From Porpolomopsis calyptriformis (Eukaryota; Basidiomycota; Agaricomycetes; Agaricales; Hygrophoraceae): a stretch of DNA of 64,000 nucleotides. The first letter of the stretch is position 1. Each line of letters opens with the position of its first letter. This document shows, one piece after another, positions 22,097-34,632 of the stretch. The notes under the pieces were generated by a model that was not told where the DNA came from, did no database searches, and saw nothing but the letters and a program-made list of their open reading frames with translations. Both the position numbers and the translations under genes were made by a program. The DNA lies in NCBI GenBank assembly GCA_951640195.1, contig OX621173.1, positions 1,343,780-1,407,779 of the forward strand, in the 5' to 3' direction.

Positions 22097-23137
22097 ATGG
22101 CTTGGCGCTGTAGCGGCAAGACAAATGCTGAGCTCATCGCAAACCTATCAAGGAACGGCATATTTCATTCAGATCGCGTTGCCAATGTCAGCGTTCACCT
22201 CGCTTGATTAACCCATTTGTCCATGGGCGCTCATCCTGATCCCGCACTTAGGCGATGAGCAAAGTCGACCGAGCAAACTATGTCAGAAACAAGGCGGAAG
22301 CTTACGACGATTCTCCCCAGTTGCGTTCCTTGTTCTCGCCCTTAGTTTCTCTAACCACTTTCTTCGTCACGGACAGAAATATCGGACATGCTGCCACCAT
22401 TTCTGCCCCTCACATGGTCAGCAACCATCAAGAATTTACCGGATTGAGTTCTGGCTGACGATAATTCATGACCCTCTCGCGATCGGATCTCAGCACGCCT
22501 ATGCGGCCGAGTATCTCCTGCCTTTCCTTCACCCTGGCGCCAGAGTTCTCGACGTAGGCAGTGGCTCTGGCTACCTTTCCGCGATGCTCTATCACCTTAC
22601 CTCTGGAGAAGATAAGCCCGGGAAAGTGGTCGGAATCGATCACATCCCAGAGCTGGTCAACTGGTCCGTTGAGAATTTGAAGAATGATGGTTTGGGACAT
22701 GCGATAGAAGAGGGGCACATCGAAATGGTCGTTGGAGATGGAAGGCTAGGTAATTGTCCCCTCTTCTTGTCGCACAACTTGCTGAGAACCGATCGCACAT
22801 GCATGTAGGGCACCCGAGTGGTGGTGAATATGTTTTGCGCGATACCGATCCACATCTAATCGAATCATAGGCCCTTACGATGCAATTCACGTCGGAGCAG
22901 CTGCCCCAAGTATGCCGGCCGCCCTGATTGAGCAACTTGCCTCTCCAGGTAGAATGTTCATCCCCGTCGGAACATACAACCAAGCCATCTGGCAAGTCGA
23001 TAAGGATAGCAGTGGGGAGATTTCGAAGAAGAAGCTAATGGGTGTTATGGTAAGTAACTTCAGCCACAAAGTTGGGTGTTATAGTATAACCGTGTCTGTT
23101 CCAGTACGTACCTTTGACCGATCGCCCAAAAACATAA
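22097..23137 (+). CDS. PCM1: Protein-L-isoaspartate O-methyltransferase
   Basis: Repairs proteins by methylating L-isoaspartyl residues with S-adenosylmethionine, in the cytosol. Six exons (22097-22186, 22252-22319, 22377-22416, 22494-22749, 22871-23049, 23105-23137) give 221 residues, the usual size. Motifs are [16 protein letters not shown] (substrate loop), [15 protein letters not shown] (SAM motif I), [11 protein letters not shown] (motif post I), [11 protein letters not shown] (motif II) and GRMFIPVG (motif III). The intron at 22750-22870 is longer (121 nt) than its neighbours. The gene starts 193 bp from the divergent PIN-like gene, so a shared promoter is likely. The gene symbol follows common usage and is not derived from this organism. 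Confidence 0.93.
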
Positions 23138-23615
23138 GGATGCATTTGCCACGAGTCTCGTAATATTTGGTACTCATTGATGTATATCTATCAGAATTTA
23201 GGTGGTCTGTCTTCTGTGATGAAAATCCTCCGTCTGGCTTCTTGTTCTGCCCCCCTCGTTTTCTCCCAACCTTTTCCTTTGACGATCCTTCTACTTTTGT
23301 TGAATGAAAGCACTCACCTTCAATGTTGTGTTATATATTCTCTGGTCGTTCCTTCGCTTTCTCTTTTTCGAACTCATGTTGGGTGTCTCTCCATTTCCTG
23401 CCTCTTCGTCCCTCCTTGCGTTATATTTGAACGTCTTGGTTTGTCATTATAATTTACATCTTACATTGCCTTGAGCCTAGACACGCCCTATGTTTAATGA
23501 GTGCAGGGTATCTCATCATTCACTATTGTTTGCAAGCAACTAACAGTGGTAATTCAACCTTGCCTTGTTATCCAGCTTTGATTTAATAGAGCGGGACATT
23601 GTACCTTGGGATGGG
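23138..23615. other. Gap between convergent genes
   Basis: About 480 bp, T/C-rich on the plus strand around 23200-23450. Open frames there consist of hydrophobic low-complexity residues and match nothing recognised, so I treat them as non-coding. Confidence 0.5.
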
Positions 23616-25600
23616 TCAAGGAATGCTAGACGCGCTAAGCATTGATTTGATTATCAAACAGTCGAAATTCTCAGAAGGCACAAGCTCATAATGCAAACAT
23701 GTCTCATACTGCATAGCATAGGATGGTGTAGCAAAGGTCCTCCTTCCAAATGGAACGCCATCATGCATAATCCTCATCGTACATGGACTTTGGCGTGGAA
23801 CGGACACAATGCACCGTGCGAACGTAAGCTTCAACTGTGGTGAATTAAACGCGATATTGACCTTATGAAAAATATAGCATTAGGATCATTATTTTGATGT
23901 ATACCGGGGCACGCACCTGACGGGGGCATCACATAGTCCAACACACGAATTTCTTGATCCCGCGAGAAGACACAAAACCGGCCCGTCATCGGGCAGAGAG
24001 AAAATTGCAGTATATCTCCAGGTTGGAGGATATCTGCCCACCGATAAAAGATGCCAGACACATTCCTAGCAGGAAGCTCAGCAGAAGGTGTTATTGTCGA
24101 TAATTCGAGTTGGAGAGAGGACCCGTTCAGCCAGGACATCAACCTTCCATGGTCCGCCAGCTGTACAGACCTGAATCGAGCGATTTCGGAAACAACCATG
24201 TCATCTTCAATGGAGTCGACCATGATGGGTATGCACCCTGGTAATCCATCACTTGGCTTGTTGTCAACGCGCTTCAGGGCATACCGGCATACCATCCTTC
24301 CATTCCAACCGCTGCAAATAACATCCAAGTAGCAAGGTCGTGTGAGACCTTCATTCCAGGTGGGCTGGGAGAAATAGATGTCGCCTTCGAGGGGAAGTAC
24401 CAAACGTAGTAACGGCGTTTGAGTTCCGACGTCTGCCTCCACTTGCGACCTAGAGGTGTAAGGTACCATGGCAGGTATTTTGAATATTGAGATGTAGGCT
24501 CCTTCCAGAAAAATGAGGTCGGTATCAGACAAAATAATCTACGGAGGACATTGGTTAGTTAGGGTGCGTCGCAGAAGCTTAAGTGCCCAGAGACTCACGC
24601 CTGAGATACGTAATTCACGGTGCCACTTCCATTTAACCCACTCATTAAGGAGGAAGTTCCACACTATCGTATACTCTTCGTTTTGAAATGCCAAACTATC
24701 GCCACTCAAGGCGTACACACTAACCATCATCTCGTTCAAGGAAAGTGCCGCAACCCTGTGGAATGTGGGACTTTTGGAGGCAGGGAAGATTTCATAGATG
24801 GAAAATTCCATTTCGCTGAGGAGAAACTGTGAGGTCAGAGGCATATGATAATAATGTTCAGTATACATACTCATGAGAAGAGGCTATAATCAACACAAGA
24901 ATACCCTTTCCATCGGAGGTGGGGTGGGTCAAGAACTCGAAATTATCGTCCAAGTTATGTACCACCAGAGTAGCAAGGGGGCGAAGGTTTATCAACACAT
25001 GCGGAGCGAACCCAAGATCCCAGAGTTGAACATTCGATGTTGAAGAAGTTAAGAGAAACCTCCCTCCCGGAATTAACATCAAATTCTTGAATTGACCTGA
25101 GCTGGATGGGCTTATGACGCGAGTGGAAATGGGCCGGAGAGATTGTTGGCCGGCCAGGTCATTCCGAAGGCGGGCTACAAATCGATCGCGTGAAGTGGCC
25201 GCATGTTCTAGCTCCAATCGAGTCATGGTTTGAAGGGGGAACGTGGGCTCAAAAATATTACACTCAAAACATGAGTTTCGCGTCGCAGTTATCCATGTGG
25301 TTCTGCGGTTAGTGGCGTCATAGAGTATTTTGCTACACTGCAAAGGTGAGAGTCAATCACCAGTTGCGCGAATCTTGTTATCCGTGACTTTCGTACCTTG
25401 CGAATAGAGATGATGTCCTTCGGTTGTAGGAAAGACAAAATCTACAATCCCACGTTTTTCAGTAGGTTCTCTCGATGATAGTGCTGCGTACCTACATTGA
25501 GGAGAACATCCAGAGGGAGTTCGGTGAACTTTTTGGGGATCCTCTTTGGGGTTATCGGAGAAGGGGTCGCGACGTGTCGGCGGACACGCTTGGTTGACAT
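23616..25600 (-). CDS. F-box protein with variable C-terminal region
   Basis: Starts MSTKRVRRHVATPSPITPKR, followed by a canonical F-box assembled over short introns: FTELPLDVLLNVILSFLQ, then PKDIISIRKCSKILYDATNR. The rest (several hundred residues in about four further exons) has beta-rich blocks with propeller-like phrases (GGRFLLTSSTSNVQLWDLG, TIVWNFLLNEWVKW) typical of the large F-box families of Agaricomycetes. It would act as substrate adaptor of an SCF ubiquitin ligase; substrate unknown. The last exon junction near 23860-23920 is not resolved: a strong GTGCGT donor and the exon VNIAFNSPQLKLTFARC do not join in phase with the preceding frame, so the C-terminal 70 residues are provisional. 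Confidence 0.75.
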
Positions 25601-25728
25601 CTTGGATTTGTGGTTGTCGCGATTGGAGTACCCATGTTCGCGTTGATGTTGGCTTAAGGAGTTTTCACGTGATCGATGTGGCCCATTAAATGGTCCTAAC
25701 TAGGTAATGCGTAATGCACGGGATATCA

Positions 25729-28541
25729 TCACGATTTACGCTCCAATTCCTTTTGGTTATATCCAGTTCCATTAACCCCTTGCAGGTGCAAAGAAACCTG
25801 CGCGGAGAGTGCTTCTTTCTCGTCATATTTCTCTTCTTCGAGGGGCTCTTCGACTATAGCCCCATAATCTCGGAGCACGGGCCAAGTGCGATCGACGACC
25901 TACATGATGGTAGTCAGGATTAATCAGAAATCATTGTCTTGGAGATTACCTGGAAATTTAGTCCCTCGCTAATGGATTTCACAATTTGTCCCTCGTGTCG
26001 GGCGTGCAGTGTCCGCCCAAACGATCGTGCAAGGAACGATGACAACCCTTTCAGCGACCAGTCTGGTGGGACGAGGGGGATGACCTAAACAGAGGTCCAG
26101 TCCCAAGAACAACAGCGGTTGGCAATAATGTGAGACCACTCACATCAAGGACATCAAGGTTTATCGATTGGGAGTCGAGGAGGCGAGTTGCCCGATCGAC
26201 AGTAGATTTACTGCATGAAGAGAGGGAAAGCATAGTCACTCGCCGGTCAGGACGCAACCTAAGCGGGCATACTCATCAGTCATATACACCTCCAACAAGA
26301 TTTTCAGAAGATCTCTTTTCAATGTTTCGTTGACGCTCTTTTGCTTCACCAATGGCTGGTGCTTGAATTTCGCTGATGTCGCTGGTGAGGGGAAAAGGGC
26401 AGATGTCCATTGTTGCAGTCCACATCTTTCGCCTATCGATTGGGCCGTCTTGGGAGGTATTACAGCTCCGCCAAGTGTGCAATACGCTTCAGCCGAAGTC
26501 GCGTCTCTGAGATCGTGAACCAGTCCCGTAAGAGCGGAATGATGGTTACCGAGCTAAGCCAATTTCAAGGCGACGACAACAGATTCATAAAAGCAAGACA
26601 AAGATATTTTGAAGCTTACTTTACCATCTACGATCACAAGCTCCAGCTTTAAAATTTTTTGACTGTCAAGCAACTGTTCGCGGATGACCACTGGGTTGTA
26701 CAAGGCAGACCCCTGCAGAAATAGAATAGTCTTCAACCGTACGCGTTTGTGATCAGAATCAGGCGTCGAAGTTGCGAAGTAGGACAAAAATGATGTCTCG
26801 GTTGGGCTTGAAGCATAAGAGGATGCTGATTGTTTTCAAATAAGATGAACGTATAAAAGGCGACGAATAGATCACCTACCTTTGGCTCGCCACAGCTTCG
26901 AAACAGAGTCCACAGCGAGGAATTCCAACAATTGCTTTATGTAACTCATAGCGAGCTGCATATGCAAGTCAGCAGTCTGCAACAAGAGGTTCAAATGCAT
27001 CAATTATACCAGGTTCTTTAGCGGGAAGGTTGTGTTTCACGTACCGTACTCCGTTTTTGCAACACTAGATATTCTAAGAACTGTTCGCCCGCAGCCGGAT
27101 TGGCATCTCGTATTTGCTGCAACAACGCAACTTCATCTTCCATCTTGTCTTTCCGTTTGTGTGAATCTCGCGACATCAGCACCTGATAATTTTTTTTTCG
27201 TAAGACATTAATAATGCCACAAGGGCAATAATTACCTTGAGTCCACGTTCTGGATCCCTCTTCGTCAGCCAAGGGCCCCATTCTTGAGTCAGCACCCAGT
27301 CTCGCTTTTCGTTGAGTAAGGTGACCATTTTGGACATGGGGTCAGTGATTTCGTCATCTGTCCATTCACCATCCACAAGTCTTGATCAAATCAAAGGTCA
27401 ACGGGATGCGAAGGATTCAGTGGACGGGCACGTACTTTGACCATACGTCAAGCAAACCAGCATGGTGACCACGCTGACTGTATATCATGCATAGCGCATT
27501 GTACTGGCCAGTTTCGCGCAAGACAGGTTCAATTTCGGTTAATGCTACTTCGTTGGGTTCTCGGAGTAGAGCGTAGAGTTCGGAGGTTTTTTCGGACTGG
27601 GCGAAGAGTTTTGCAAGTACAGTATCTTCGACCTGTTGGCAAATTTGCCGCAAACAAGAAGATATTCAGAATAGGTATCTCCTAACGCAACAGCACGGGT
27701 AATTGCAAAAGGAGGAAATAATGCCTACTTTGCTGACCGCCTTCCCTTTCCATTTCTGGGGTTCACTCATGCGTCTTCGTGTCCGACGCTCACGTAAGAA
27801 TACCTCAAGCATATCCTTAGCCGCCATTCCAAGTATTTTGCGCAATTCCGCCGTAGGTGGTGCGGATTGTGTATTCGGCGACAGGTGAGGGGAGTAGTTG
27901 CTGACTAGGTTGGTCATAACTAAGATCAGTTCCAACAGGAACGATTCACGGGAAAAGACGCAGGTGTCAATGGGGGTGTGATTGGAGATATTACGCCAAA
28001 GATGATGGTGAATTGAAAAGGAGATTGGTAGGGACAGGAAGCCGTAAGAAAGGTACCTACTGATATCATCGACTGAGGGATCCCGGGGCATGTGTTCCGC
28101 CACCCCGGCAAATACACCCACTGATTCGTTCGCGTTGAAGAGTGAGCCACGGAGCTCAGGATAATAACTGACAACGATACGGGGATCTAGGTCGCCGTTC
28201 AAGAAGTGCTTTCCGGCGTCCTCGAACAGAGTCTCCACAAAGCATTGAAAACCCAGTCTTTGGTACACATAACGAAGTTCATCTTCCTACAAAAATTGAA
28301 ATACGACCGATAAACGATATTTGCAACGACTTGGATTATAAATGCTCACCTCGTCCTCATTCGCCGGAACTTTTCCCTGAAGCCTCTTGCGCTGTTGATC
28401 GGCTAGAGTTGCGCCATCACTAATCCTGTGGCTGTCCAACAAGGATTCCACCTGAGAGATGAGTGTCCATGGTAGGAGTGATCTCACTGAATCAGGTGCA
28501 AGGATGAGAACGCCAGAACGCGGAAAGGTCGATTGCCTCAT
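25729..28541 (-). CDS. Vps39/TGFBRAP1-like vacuolar tethering subunit, apparently lacking the N-terminal propeller
   Basis: Homologous to the alpha-solenoid part of Vps39/Vps3 (TGFBRAP1) proteins of the HOPS and CORVET complexes, which tether endosomes and vacuoles. Visible blocks are PWTLISQVESLLDSHRI, YVYQRLGFQCFVETLFEDAG, ALCMIYSQRGHHAGLLDVW, EWGPWLTKRDPERGLKVL, ANPAAGEQFLEYLV and IPLVPPDWSLKGLSSFLARS. In relatives the first block follows a CNH beta-propeller of about 270-300 residues. Here the frame opens at ATG 28541 and the 280 bp back to the Polo-kinase stop show no propeller coding. The C-terminal CxxC zinc module of animal homologues is also not seen; the protein ends NQKELERKS. Either it is an N-terminally shortened subunit or an upstream exon escaped me. 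Confidence 0.75.
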
Positions 28542-28821
28542 TATTCATGACCAACTTGGTCCAAGTGCGCAGTGATTACTTAATCGCGATCATTGTGTTC
28601 ACGTTCGTAGTCACCAAAATGCAGATGTTTTAGCCATTAAATAAACAACAAGTGGCTTGAAAACGAGACGATGAGATGAATGACGCGACCGTACCGAAAA
28701 GAAAGACGATATCCTTTCGAAAGCTTTAAGGAGGCAAGGACGAGCCTACGCAAGTCTTTCACCGACGACCTGAAATCGTCGGGGCCCCAAGAACCATGTG
28801 CACGCCACGATCCTGTCTTAG

Positions 28822-31632
28822 CTATCGCAGAGACAACTTAGACGTCCTCGACCCGACCTCGATATTTCCACCCAACCCCAGGCCGAAACCTCCTTCTCCA
28901 CCCTCCTCCCCGCCGTTTGCGCTGGCCGATTTAATGCTCACAAGCACCTCCCTGCAGTACTTTAGCTTGTCCATCAGTCGCTGATGGAATTTAAATTGCT
29001 CAGGCTCCATCTCCTCCGCGACATCAGGATATGACGCGAGTCTCACGGCCTGTGCCATGAGATCGCTAAGTGTCCAGCGGGTCATCTTGTAGTTCTTGTC
29101 TATGTGCGTAACTAGTAGTCCATGGGAGGACAGAATAAGCTTCGAGTGGTCGTAAAAGTTGAACTGTCGAGGAGATCAATCTCTTGCTTACGCTCGTCGC
29201 AGAATATGAAATACCTGCAAAACATCGTGACTCATCTTGAAAACAATGACATGTTTCATCCTCAAATACTTCTGCACCCATTCCATCCCCTTCGTTCGTC
29301 CAATGTCCTCGAAGGTGTATTCGTACTCGCCGTAGAGCCGGTCCATGATGTACCGCTCAAAGTGTTTGAGAAGGTATACTTTATTCTTCAACTCCTCTGG
29401 GTATGTTGAAACCGCGTGGGACTTGCGCACAAACATTGTTCCATTTCGCCGGGACGAAATGTAGTCAAAGTGTCTGGACGAATCTGTCAACAAGGTAAGC
29501 ACCATGGGATCTAAATTCACTCACTGTTTATCGGGACTCAGCACGAGGGTCGTGCTATCATTGAAATGCACGCCAACGCTTCCATCCGTGAGGGCATACC
29601 CCATCCCATACTTATTACAATAATCAACCCAGGAAGCAATGAAAACCCGCTCTTCAGGAAGAGGGAGTTGGGAATCCCTCCGAGGATCTCGGAAAACTTT
29701 GCCCGCCGTCTTGGCATCGAATGCCAGCCCAAGGACTTGTGCGGTGGCGTCAAATGCATTGAGCTTCCCCGCTGGTCCAGAAATAGGGGCTGCAAGGTGG
29801 AAGTTAAGTGATAAAATTCCGTTTAGCACGAAACGTTGTTACCCGTCACATCCGGAACGTCCCGTGTTCTTTCCCTCTCCCTTAGTTTTCTACCAGGCGG
29901 CACGTTTTCCTGATCACCTTCTTGGCCCTTCGTCCTTTGAGACTCCTTTACGTCGTCTTCGCGCACTGGCGCCATCTGGGCAACGATTCGGGCCTTTTGT
30001 GCCTCCAGCTCCTTCTTCCGCGTCTCTTCCCCATTTTCCCTGAAGACAGCCCCATCCTCTTCAGCAATATCCTGCAACGCCCTCGCTCCCCTTCCCCGCA
30101 AAGGCGATTCCTTCGCCACGGCTTGCAATTTCCTGAGTACTGGCGCCTCCCTATCCGTGTTCGTGCTCATTACCAAAGGTTGACGTGCAGAGCTCAATAA
30201 CGCAGAAATCGGGGAACCGGGCTGAACAGCCCGCTGGAACTCCTTCTCTTGCTGCGCGATACTCGACGTCACACTCTTCGCCAAGGCTGCACTTGAGCTG
30301 CCGCTAGCATGTCCAGCAGGCTTTGGCACCGCTATCCGGGTTACTTGATCCTCGTCTAAGAGCGAGTAACGCCTCAGGCGTTTGAGGTTCGCTTCGCTCG
30401 CTGCACGCGAGAGACTTCGAAAATCTGGCACCGAGTCATGTGCAGAGGTGGGAATGTACGCTGGGACGGTACCTTGGGTGAAAAACGCGTCATCGACGAT
30501 CTCGTGGAGCGTGGGCCGTTTCTGGGGGTCTGGCGTAAGGATTTCTTGGATGAGCATCCGGGCATCAGTTGAGACAGATCTGTCATTTGGGAATTCGTAT
30601 TGGTTGTCGCGTATTCGTCTAGAAGGAATCAGCGTTGGGAAAACGACATCCTGACTTGGACGCACTTATAAATAGTCTTGACTTCCTTGGTCTGGAATGG
30701 GGGACGCCCAACCAGGAGGGTGTAGAGTATTACCCCAATTGACCAGGTATCAACCTCGAAGCTATGTCCATTCGCAGTATCGAACAACACTTCAGGTGCG
30801 ATATAATTTGGGGTCCCGCAGATGGTCTTCTTCCTCTCTCCCGGATTTTCAATGAGAGCTGCCAGTCCAAAATCACCCACCTTGATGTTCATGTTGCAAT
30901 CAAGAAACAGGTTACCAAGCTTTAGGTCCCTGTGGATGACCTGGTGCGTGTGCATGTAATGGCAAGCGCCAATGAGCTGCACCATGAAGAATCGGGCTTC
31001 GCATTCTGTGAATCGGCGGCGACGACGGAGCATGTCCATGAGCGAACCACTAGCGCAGAGCTCGAGGGTCATGTAGACATTCTCATTATCTTCAAAACAT
31101 TCTTGAAAGGTGACAATATTGGGGTGATCGAGCGAGCGGTGAATCTTGATTTCGGCGTACAACTTAACCCATCCAAATCAGGCAAGACTATTTAAAGTAA
31201 TAAACGTGAACCGACTTTGGTTTTAGCCTTTCTGGTCTTGAGTGAGTCTTTGGTAACGACCTTGCAGGCTAGGCGCATTCCGCTTGCGTCTGTTACTTCG
31301 TAGACGCGAGCAAAACCTCCCTAAGGATATTTCATGTCAAGAGCTGAACACCGTTATAGAGTGAAGGGACTGACCTCTCCAAGGAAACCGACACGGTGAA
31401 ACTGAAGCTTCCCGTTCTTGTCGGTAATTACTTTTGGTGGAGAAGGAGGTGCTGTCTTGGTATTTTGTCTGGGCAGAGGCGGAGAGGGAGGTTTCAATTT
31501 ATCTTGGGGCTTTGGCGGGGAAGTCTGGTAATTTCCGGCATTCGTGAAAGGATGGCGACGCGAGGTCGGACCAAGGGGTCCAAGATGATGGGCTCGAGTG
31601 TATATCTGAGGAGCGTAAACCTGGGCAGACAT
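28822..31632 (-). CDS. PLK1: Polo-like kinase (Cdc5/Plo1)
   Basis: Serine/threonine kinase controlling mitotic entry, spindle poles and cytokinesis. A proline-rich N-terminus precedes [20 protein letters not shown], the ATP loop. Catalytic landmarks are [26 protein letters not shown] and the activation segment [12 protein letters not shown]. The C-terminus holds two polo boxes: [20 protein letters not shown] with FNDSTTLVL, and the second with [26 protein letters not shown] and FNFYDHSKL. Between them lies a low-complexity linker carrying [13 protein letters not shown] and LREREKT-like basic stretches. About nine short introns. The start is 197 bp from the divergent F-box gene. The C-terminus ends in a Gly/Glu-rich tail. 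Confidence 0.94.
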
Positions 31633-31829
31633 CTTGAGGCCTAACGCCTAGTAGGTGGATGAATGCTGTTGTCCTGGTGGCTAACAGCACGGCTGGAATC
31701 CTCGTGTTAAAGTCACGTGGATATCCAACGCTAGATCACATGATCGCGTTACTCTGGGCGCTTTTTGTCTGGTTTGACGCTGAGGCACTGCATCAGCCCT
31801 GATGATGTCTCCAGTCCGGGTTAGTCCGC
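31633..31829. promoter_or_regulatory. Shared 5' region of PLK and F-box gene
   Basis: 197 bp between two divergent start codons, containing CACGTGG near 31716 and TCACATGATC near 31736. A bidirectional promoter is inferred from spacing alone. Confidence 0.45.
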
Positions 31830-33170
31830 ATGTCTTTGGAACCTGGTCGTCGCAGTTCACCCATAAACTCCCTTTCCGACGACGTTTTGGCAGTTATTTT
31901 CGAAATCTGTCATATGCAATGGGGTGCGCGAGGTTTTGAGATCACACTATCCCACGTTTCGCGCCGTTGGCGTGCCCTGGCCCTCAGTCTGTCTTGTCTC
32001 TGGAGCAATATAACCACAACCTTCCAACCCATCGATGAGCTCGAGACATACCTCGCCCGATCTCACAATCGCCTGCTCGAAATTCACCTCAAATCAAGAC
32101 AAAACCTTCCATCCGAACGAGCAGAAGGTGATACCAGTCTAATACCCTCTCTGCATCTCCTCATCCATCACGTCGAGCGATGGCGTGTGCTTATCATCGA
32201 GCCACATTCCTATTTTACACTGCTGAAAATAGTCCGCTCCTTGCGTATGTTATGCGCCCCAAATCTCACAACTTTCAGAATTTGCTACCGTTATCAGGGC
32301 AGCGAAGGATACTTACAGAGAGCCATGCACTCCGTCAAATCCTTCATCTTCACTGGTGGTGCCCCATGCCTTTCATCGGTCAAGTGCGCTGGTGTCAGCT
32401 TGGAGTGCTGCTGGCCACCCCTTGAAGCCGTTACAGATCTACAACTTGATGGCCCTCTCTTCTTCTCCGATGTGCTTGCACTTTCTCCTGTCTCTTTAAC
32501 CCAGGATGGCTTTCGGAAGATATTTGCCTCTACTCCGAACCTCACCAAACTTCGACTCACAGGAGAGGTTGTGGAAATATGGCACAATCACCACATTCCA
32601 ATGATCGAGCTAACTTCACTTGACACCCTCCACCTTGATTTTGACGGCTATCCTAAACTTGCGCTTGCATTCGTCAGCGCCCTTTCTTGCCCCTCGATTA
32701 CTTCTCTCATACTCGGGGCCATGCCGGAAGAAACCACAAAGGCGTTCCTTAACGGTCTCCCAGAGTTAGGTGGTGCGTCAAAATGGCCCCTCTTGCGATA
32801 CCTCGAGTTCGATTGGACAGCAGATCTCGACTCTGACATCCCGGTCGACATTGACTTTGCTCTCGCCCTGCCGGCTGTGACACACCTCCGTTGTATAGCC
32901 GTCGAATCAGCACCCAAGTTCCTGCGGTTTTTAGCCACTGAAGTAAAATGGGATTCGAACGATGTCCCCTACCCCTGGTCAAAGTTGACCAAGCTTTCTT
33001 TGGATTCTTATCGGACCGACCAAGTTTCGCTCGGGCTTCTCCGTGAACTTGTTCACATCCGCGACTTACGCGGTCATCCCATCGAGACTGTGGAACTAAG
33101 TTCCTCTTGTGTAGAAATGGTGAAGAGGGATGAGTATCTTACGGCAAAGGTTAAGGTGGCGTTTGTATGA
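31830..33170 (+). CDS. F-box protein, single exon, 446 aa
   Basis: Intronless, unlike nearly all neighbours. N-terminal F-box: INSLSDDVLAVIFEICHMQW with the downstream LSHVSRRWRALALSLSCLWS. The rest has loosely spaced leucine-rich segments (TDLQLDGPLFFSDVLALSP, SLDTLHLDFDGYPKLALAF, HLRCIAVESAPKFLRFLATE) typical of basidiomycete F-box/LRR-like proteins. It should act as an SCF ubiquitin ligase adaptor. Family expansions of this type are common in Agaricomycetes, and a specific substrate cannot be guessed. Start chosen at the ATG 12 codons before the F-box. Confidence 0.85.
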   Translation: MSLEPGRRSSPINSLSDDVLAVIFEICHMQWGARGFEITLSHVSRRWRALALSLSCLWSNITTTFQPIDELETYLARSHNRLLEIHLKSRQNLPSERAEGDTSLIPSLHLLIHHVERWRVLIIEPHSYFTLLKIVRSLRMLCAPNLTTFRICYRYQGSEGYLQRAMHSVKSFIFTGGAPCLSSVKCAGVSLECCWPPLEAVTDLQLDGPLFFSDVLALSPVSLTQDGFRKIFASTPNLTKLRLTGEVVEIWHNHHIPMIELTSLDTLHLDFDGYPKLALAFVSALSCPSITSLILGAMPEETTKAFLNGLPELGGASKWPLLRYLEFDWTADLDSDIPVDIDFALALPAVTHLRCIAVESAPKFLRFLATEVKWDSNDVPYPWSKLTKLSLDSYRTDQVSLGLLRELVHIRDLRGHPIETVELSSSCVEMVKRDEYLTAKVKVAFV

Positions 33171-34086
33171 TGGTGCAAACAAAGGTCTGTTGATGCAGAC
33201 TAATGAGGATATATGGAATGCTTTTTAACAAATCCCGGTGTGGTTTTGTCAGGACGGGATTGTAAACCATCGAATCTGGATGTACGCATAACCCCCGTGC
33301 GAGTACCAACTCACCACGTTCTCTGGATTGCAAATTTTTCGCGCTTGTACCCTTCATCTTGTCATCACTCGTTTAAACGATACACTCCACGCGTCCCGCC
33401 GTGTCAATCTCAGTATTCGCCGTTCTCTTGTGCGCCATATCTTAAGGTCTAGTTTCATCTACCCTTCGAAGTCAGCGTCGGCCCCACCCACTGCCTTCTC
33501 GCTCGTTAGATGCTGAAGGAGCAGATACGAGGCCGGAAGCAGTGAAATGGCAACCACATTGATCATGTATGAGGGGACGAAAACTGGAATTTACATCATC
33601 CCAGATGGGAAGTCCATTCATGGTTCGCACCTCAGCTGGGCTCGAGCAAAACCGATATTTGAGCATAGTTCGTCGGATAACCCGGCAATCGCCTTCGCTT
33701 CGTCCCGTGATTGGGATCCCTTGTCATTTAGGCAAATCGATATCACCGACAACTAAATTCGGCTGTTGACTTGTGCCGTTGCCGAAAGCCCGCCTGTGTC
33801 TACCACCTGTCTTTGGGAGTGATGAATCGTTTTACATTAAAAAATTTCAGGAGAAGCAAGTTACATCGTGCGGATGGCACACATTCTCTCAAGCCTCGTT
33901 GGTGACCTATCGGCATCGTTGATAACGACTGAGGCACTGATAGTTTGCCATCGTCTTCAGAATAAATCTCTGAATTATGAAAGCGGAAAGGTTAATTACT
34001 GGGGGGTGTATCGTGACATCCGTAGGGACAGATTATGTGGTATAGAAATGGCCATACAAATCGAGATCTTCATCTTGGGCTGGGAG
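33171..34086. other. 916-bp stretch without a confident gene
   Basis: Lies between the F-box stop and the Rad6 stop. A 69-codon plus-strand frame at 33547-33756 (MATTLIMYEGTKTGIYIIPD...) looks somewhat protein-like but has no recognised relatives and no clear splice partners. I see nothing else: no repeat, no RNA gene. Confidence 0.4.
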
Positions 34087-34632
34087 TCACTGTGCCTCCG
34101 TTGCCGTATTTTCGTTCTCCTCTAATTGCGCTTTTTCCTCTGGGTCCAGCCAGCTCTCTTCGACAGTCGCTTTCACACGCCGAACATACTCCTTCATGTT
34201 GTCCCTGTATAATTGAGCTGCCTCCGCGTTTGCTGGGCTGTTCGGGTTTGGGTCGTGGAGGAGACTTTGAATAGACGTCAGGATGGCCGCCACGTCGTAC
34301 GTTGGAGACCAGCGATTTTGGAGAATGTCCAGACATAGCTCGCCATTCGCGTACACGTTCGGATGGAACATTCGAGAAAGGAATTTGACTGTGGGTGGCT
34401 TGTTGGGATAGGATTCGTCAAAAGTGAGCAGTAATTTGAAGGTGCCATCTTCAAAGGGGGTCTCCGCTGAAAGGGTAATGATAAATAATGGGCTGGGGCT
34501 ATGTGTGTGTTGACATTACCTGGCCCAAAAATCACTGCGTTCCACAGCATGATGTTGTCAGGGCATGGGCTTCCTGAGATGCCACCTGGTGGATCTGTCG
34601 AAAGCCGCTTGAAATCTCGTATAAGTCGTCGC
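34087..34632 (-). CDS. RAD6: Ubiquitin-conjugating enzyme E2, Rad6/Ubc2 type (start unresolved)
   Basis: E2 that monoubiquitinates histone H2B and PCNA with Bre1 and Rad18 partners in the nucleus. Exons 34632-34520 and 34466-34087 encode [40 protein letters not shown], the HPN motif and catalytic cysteine in [15 protein letters not shown], and the family helix [19 protein letters not shown]. Only the first few residues are missing. Family members begin MS(T/S)..RRRLIRDF, so a tiny first exon must lie upstream of 34632. I could not place an ATG that joins in phase; the obvious GTGAGT donor at 34698 gives the wrong frame with the acceptor at 34633. The tail ends [11 protein letters not shown], mildly acidic. 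Confidence 0.9.

Noticed and set aside
23177..23452. Hydrophobic 91-codon frame
   Set aside because: T/C-rich untranslated region produces Leu/Ser/Phe runs; no domain, splice partner or homology seen.
33547..33756. Possible 69-aa gene
   Set aside because: Short, unspliced and without relatives; noted only in the gap description.
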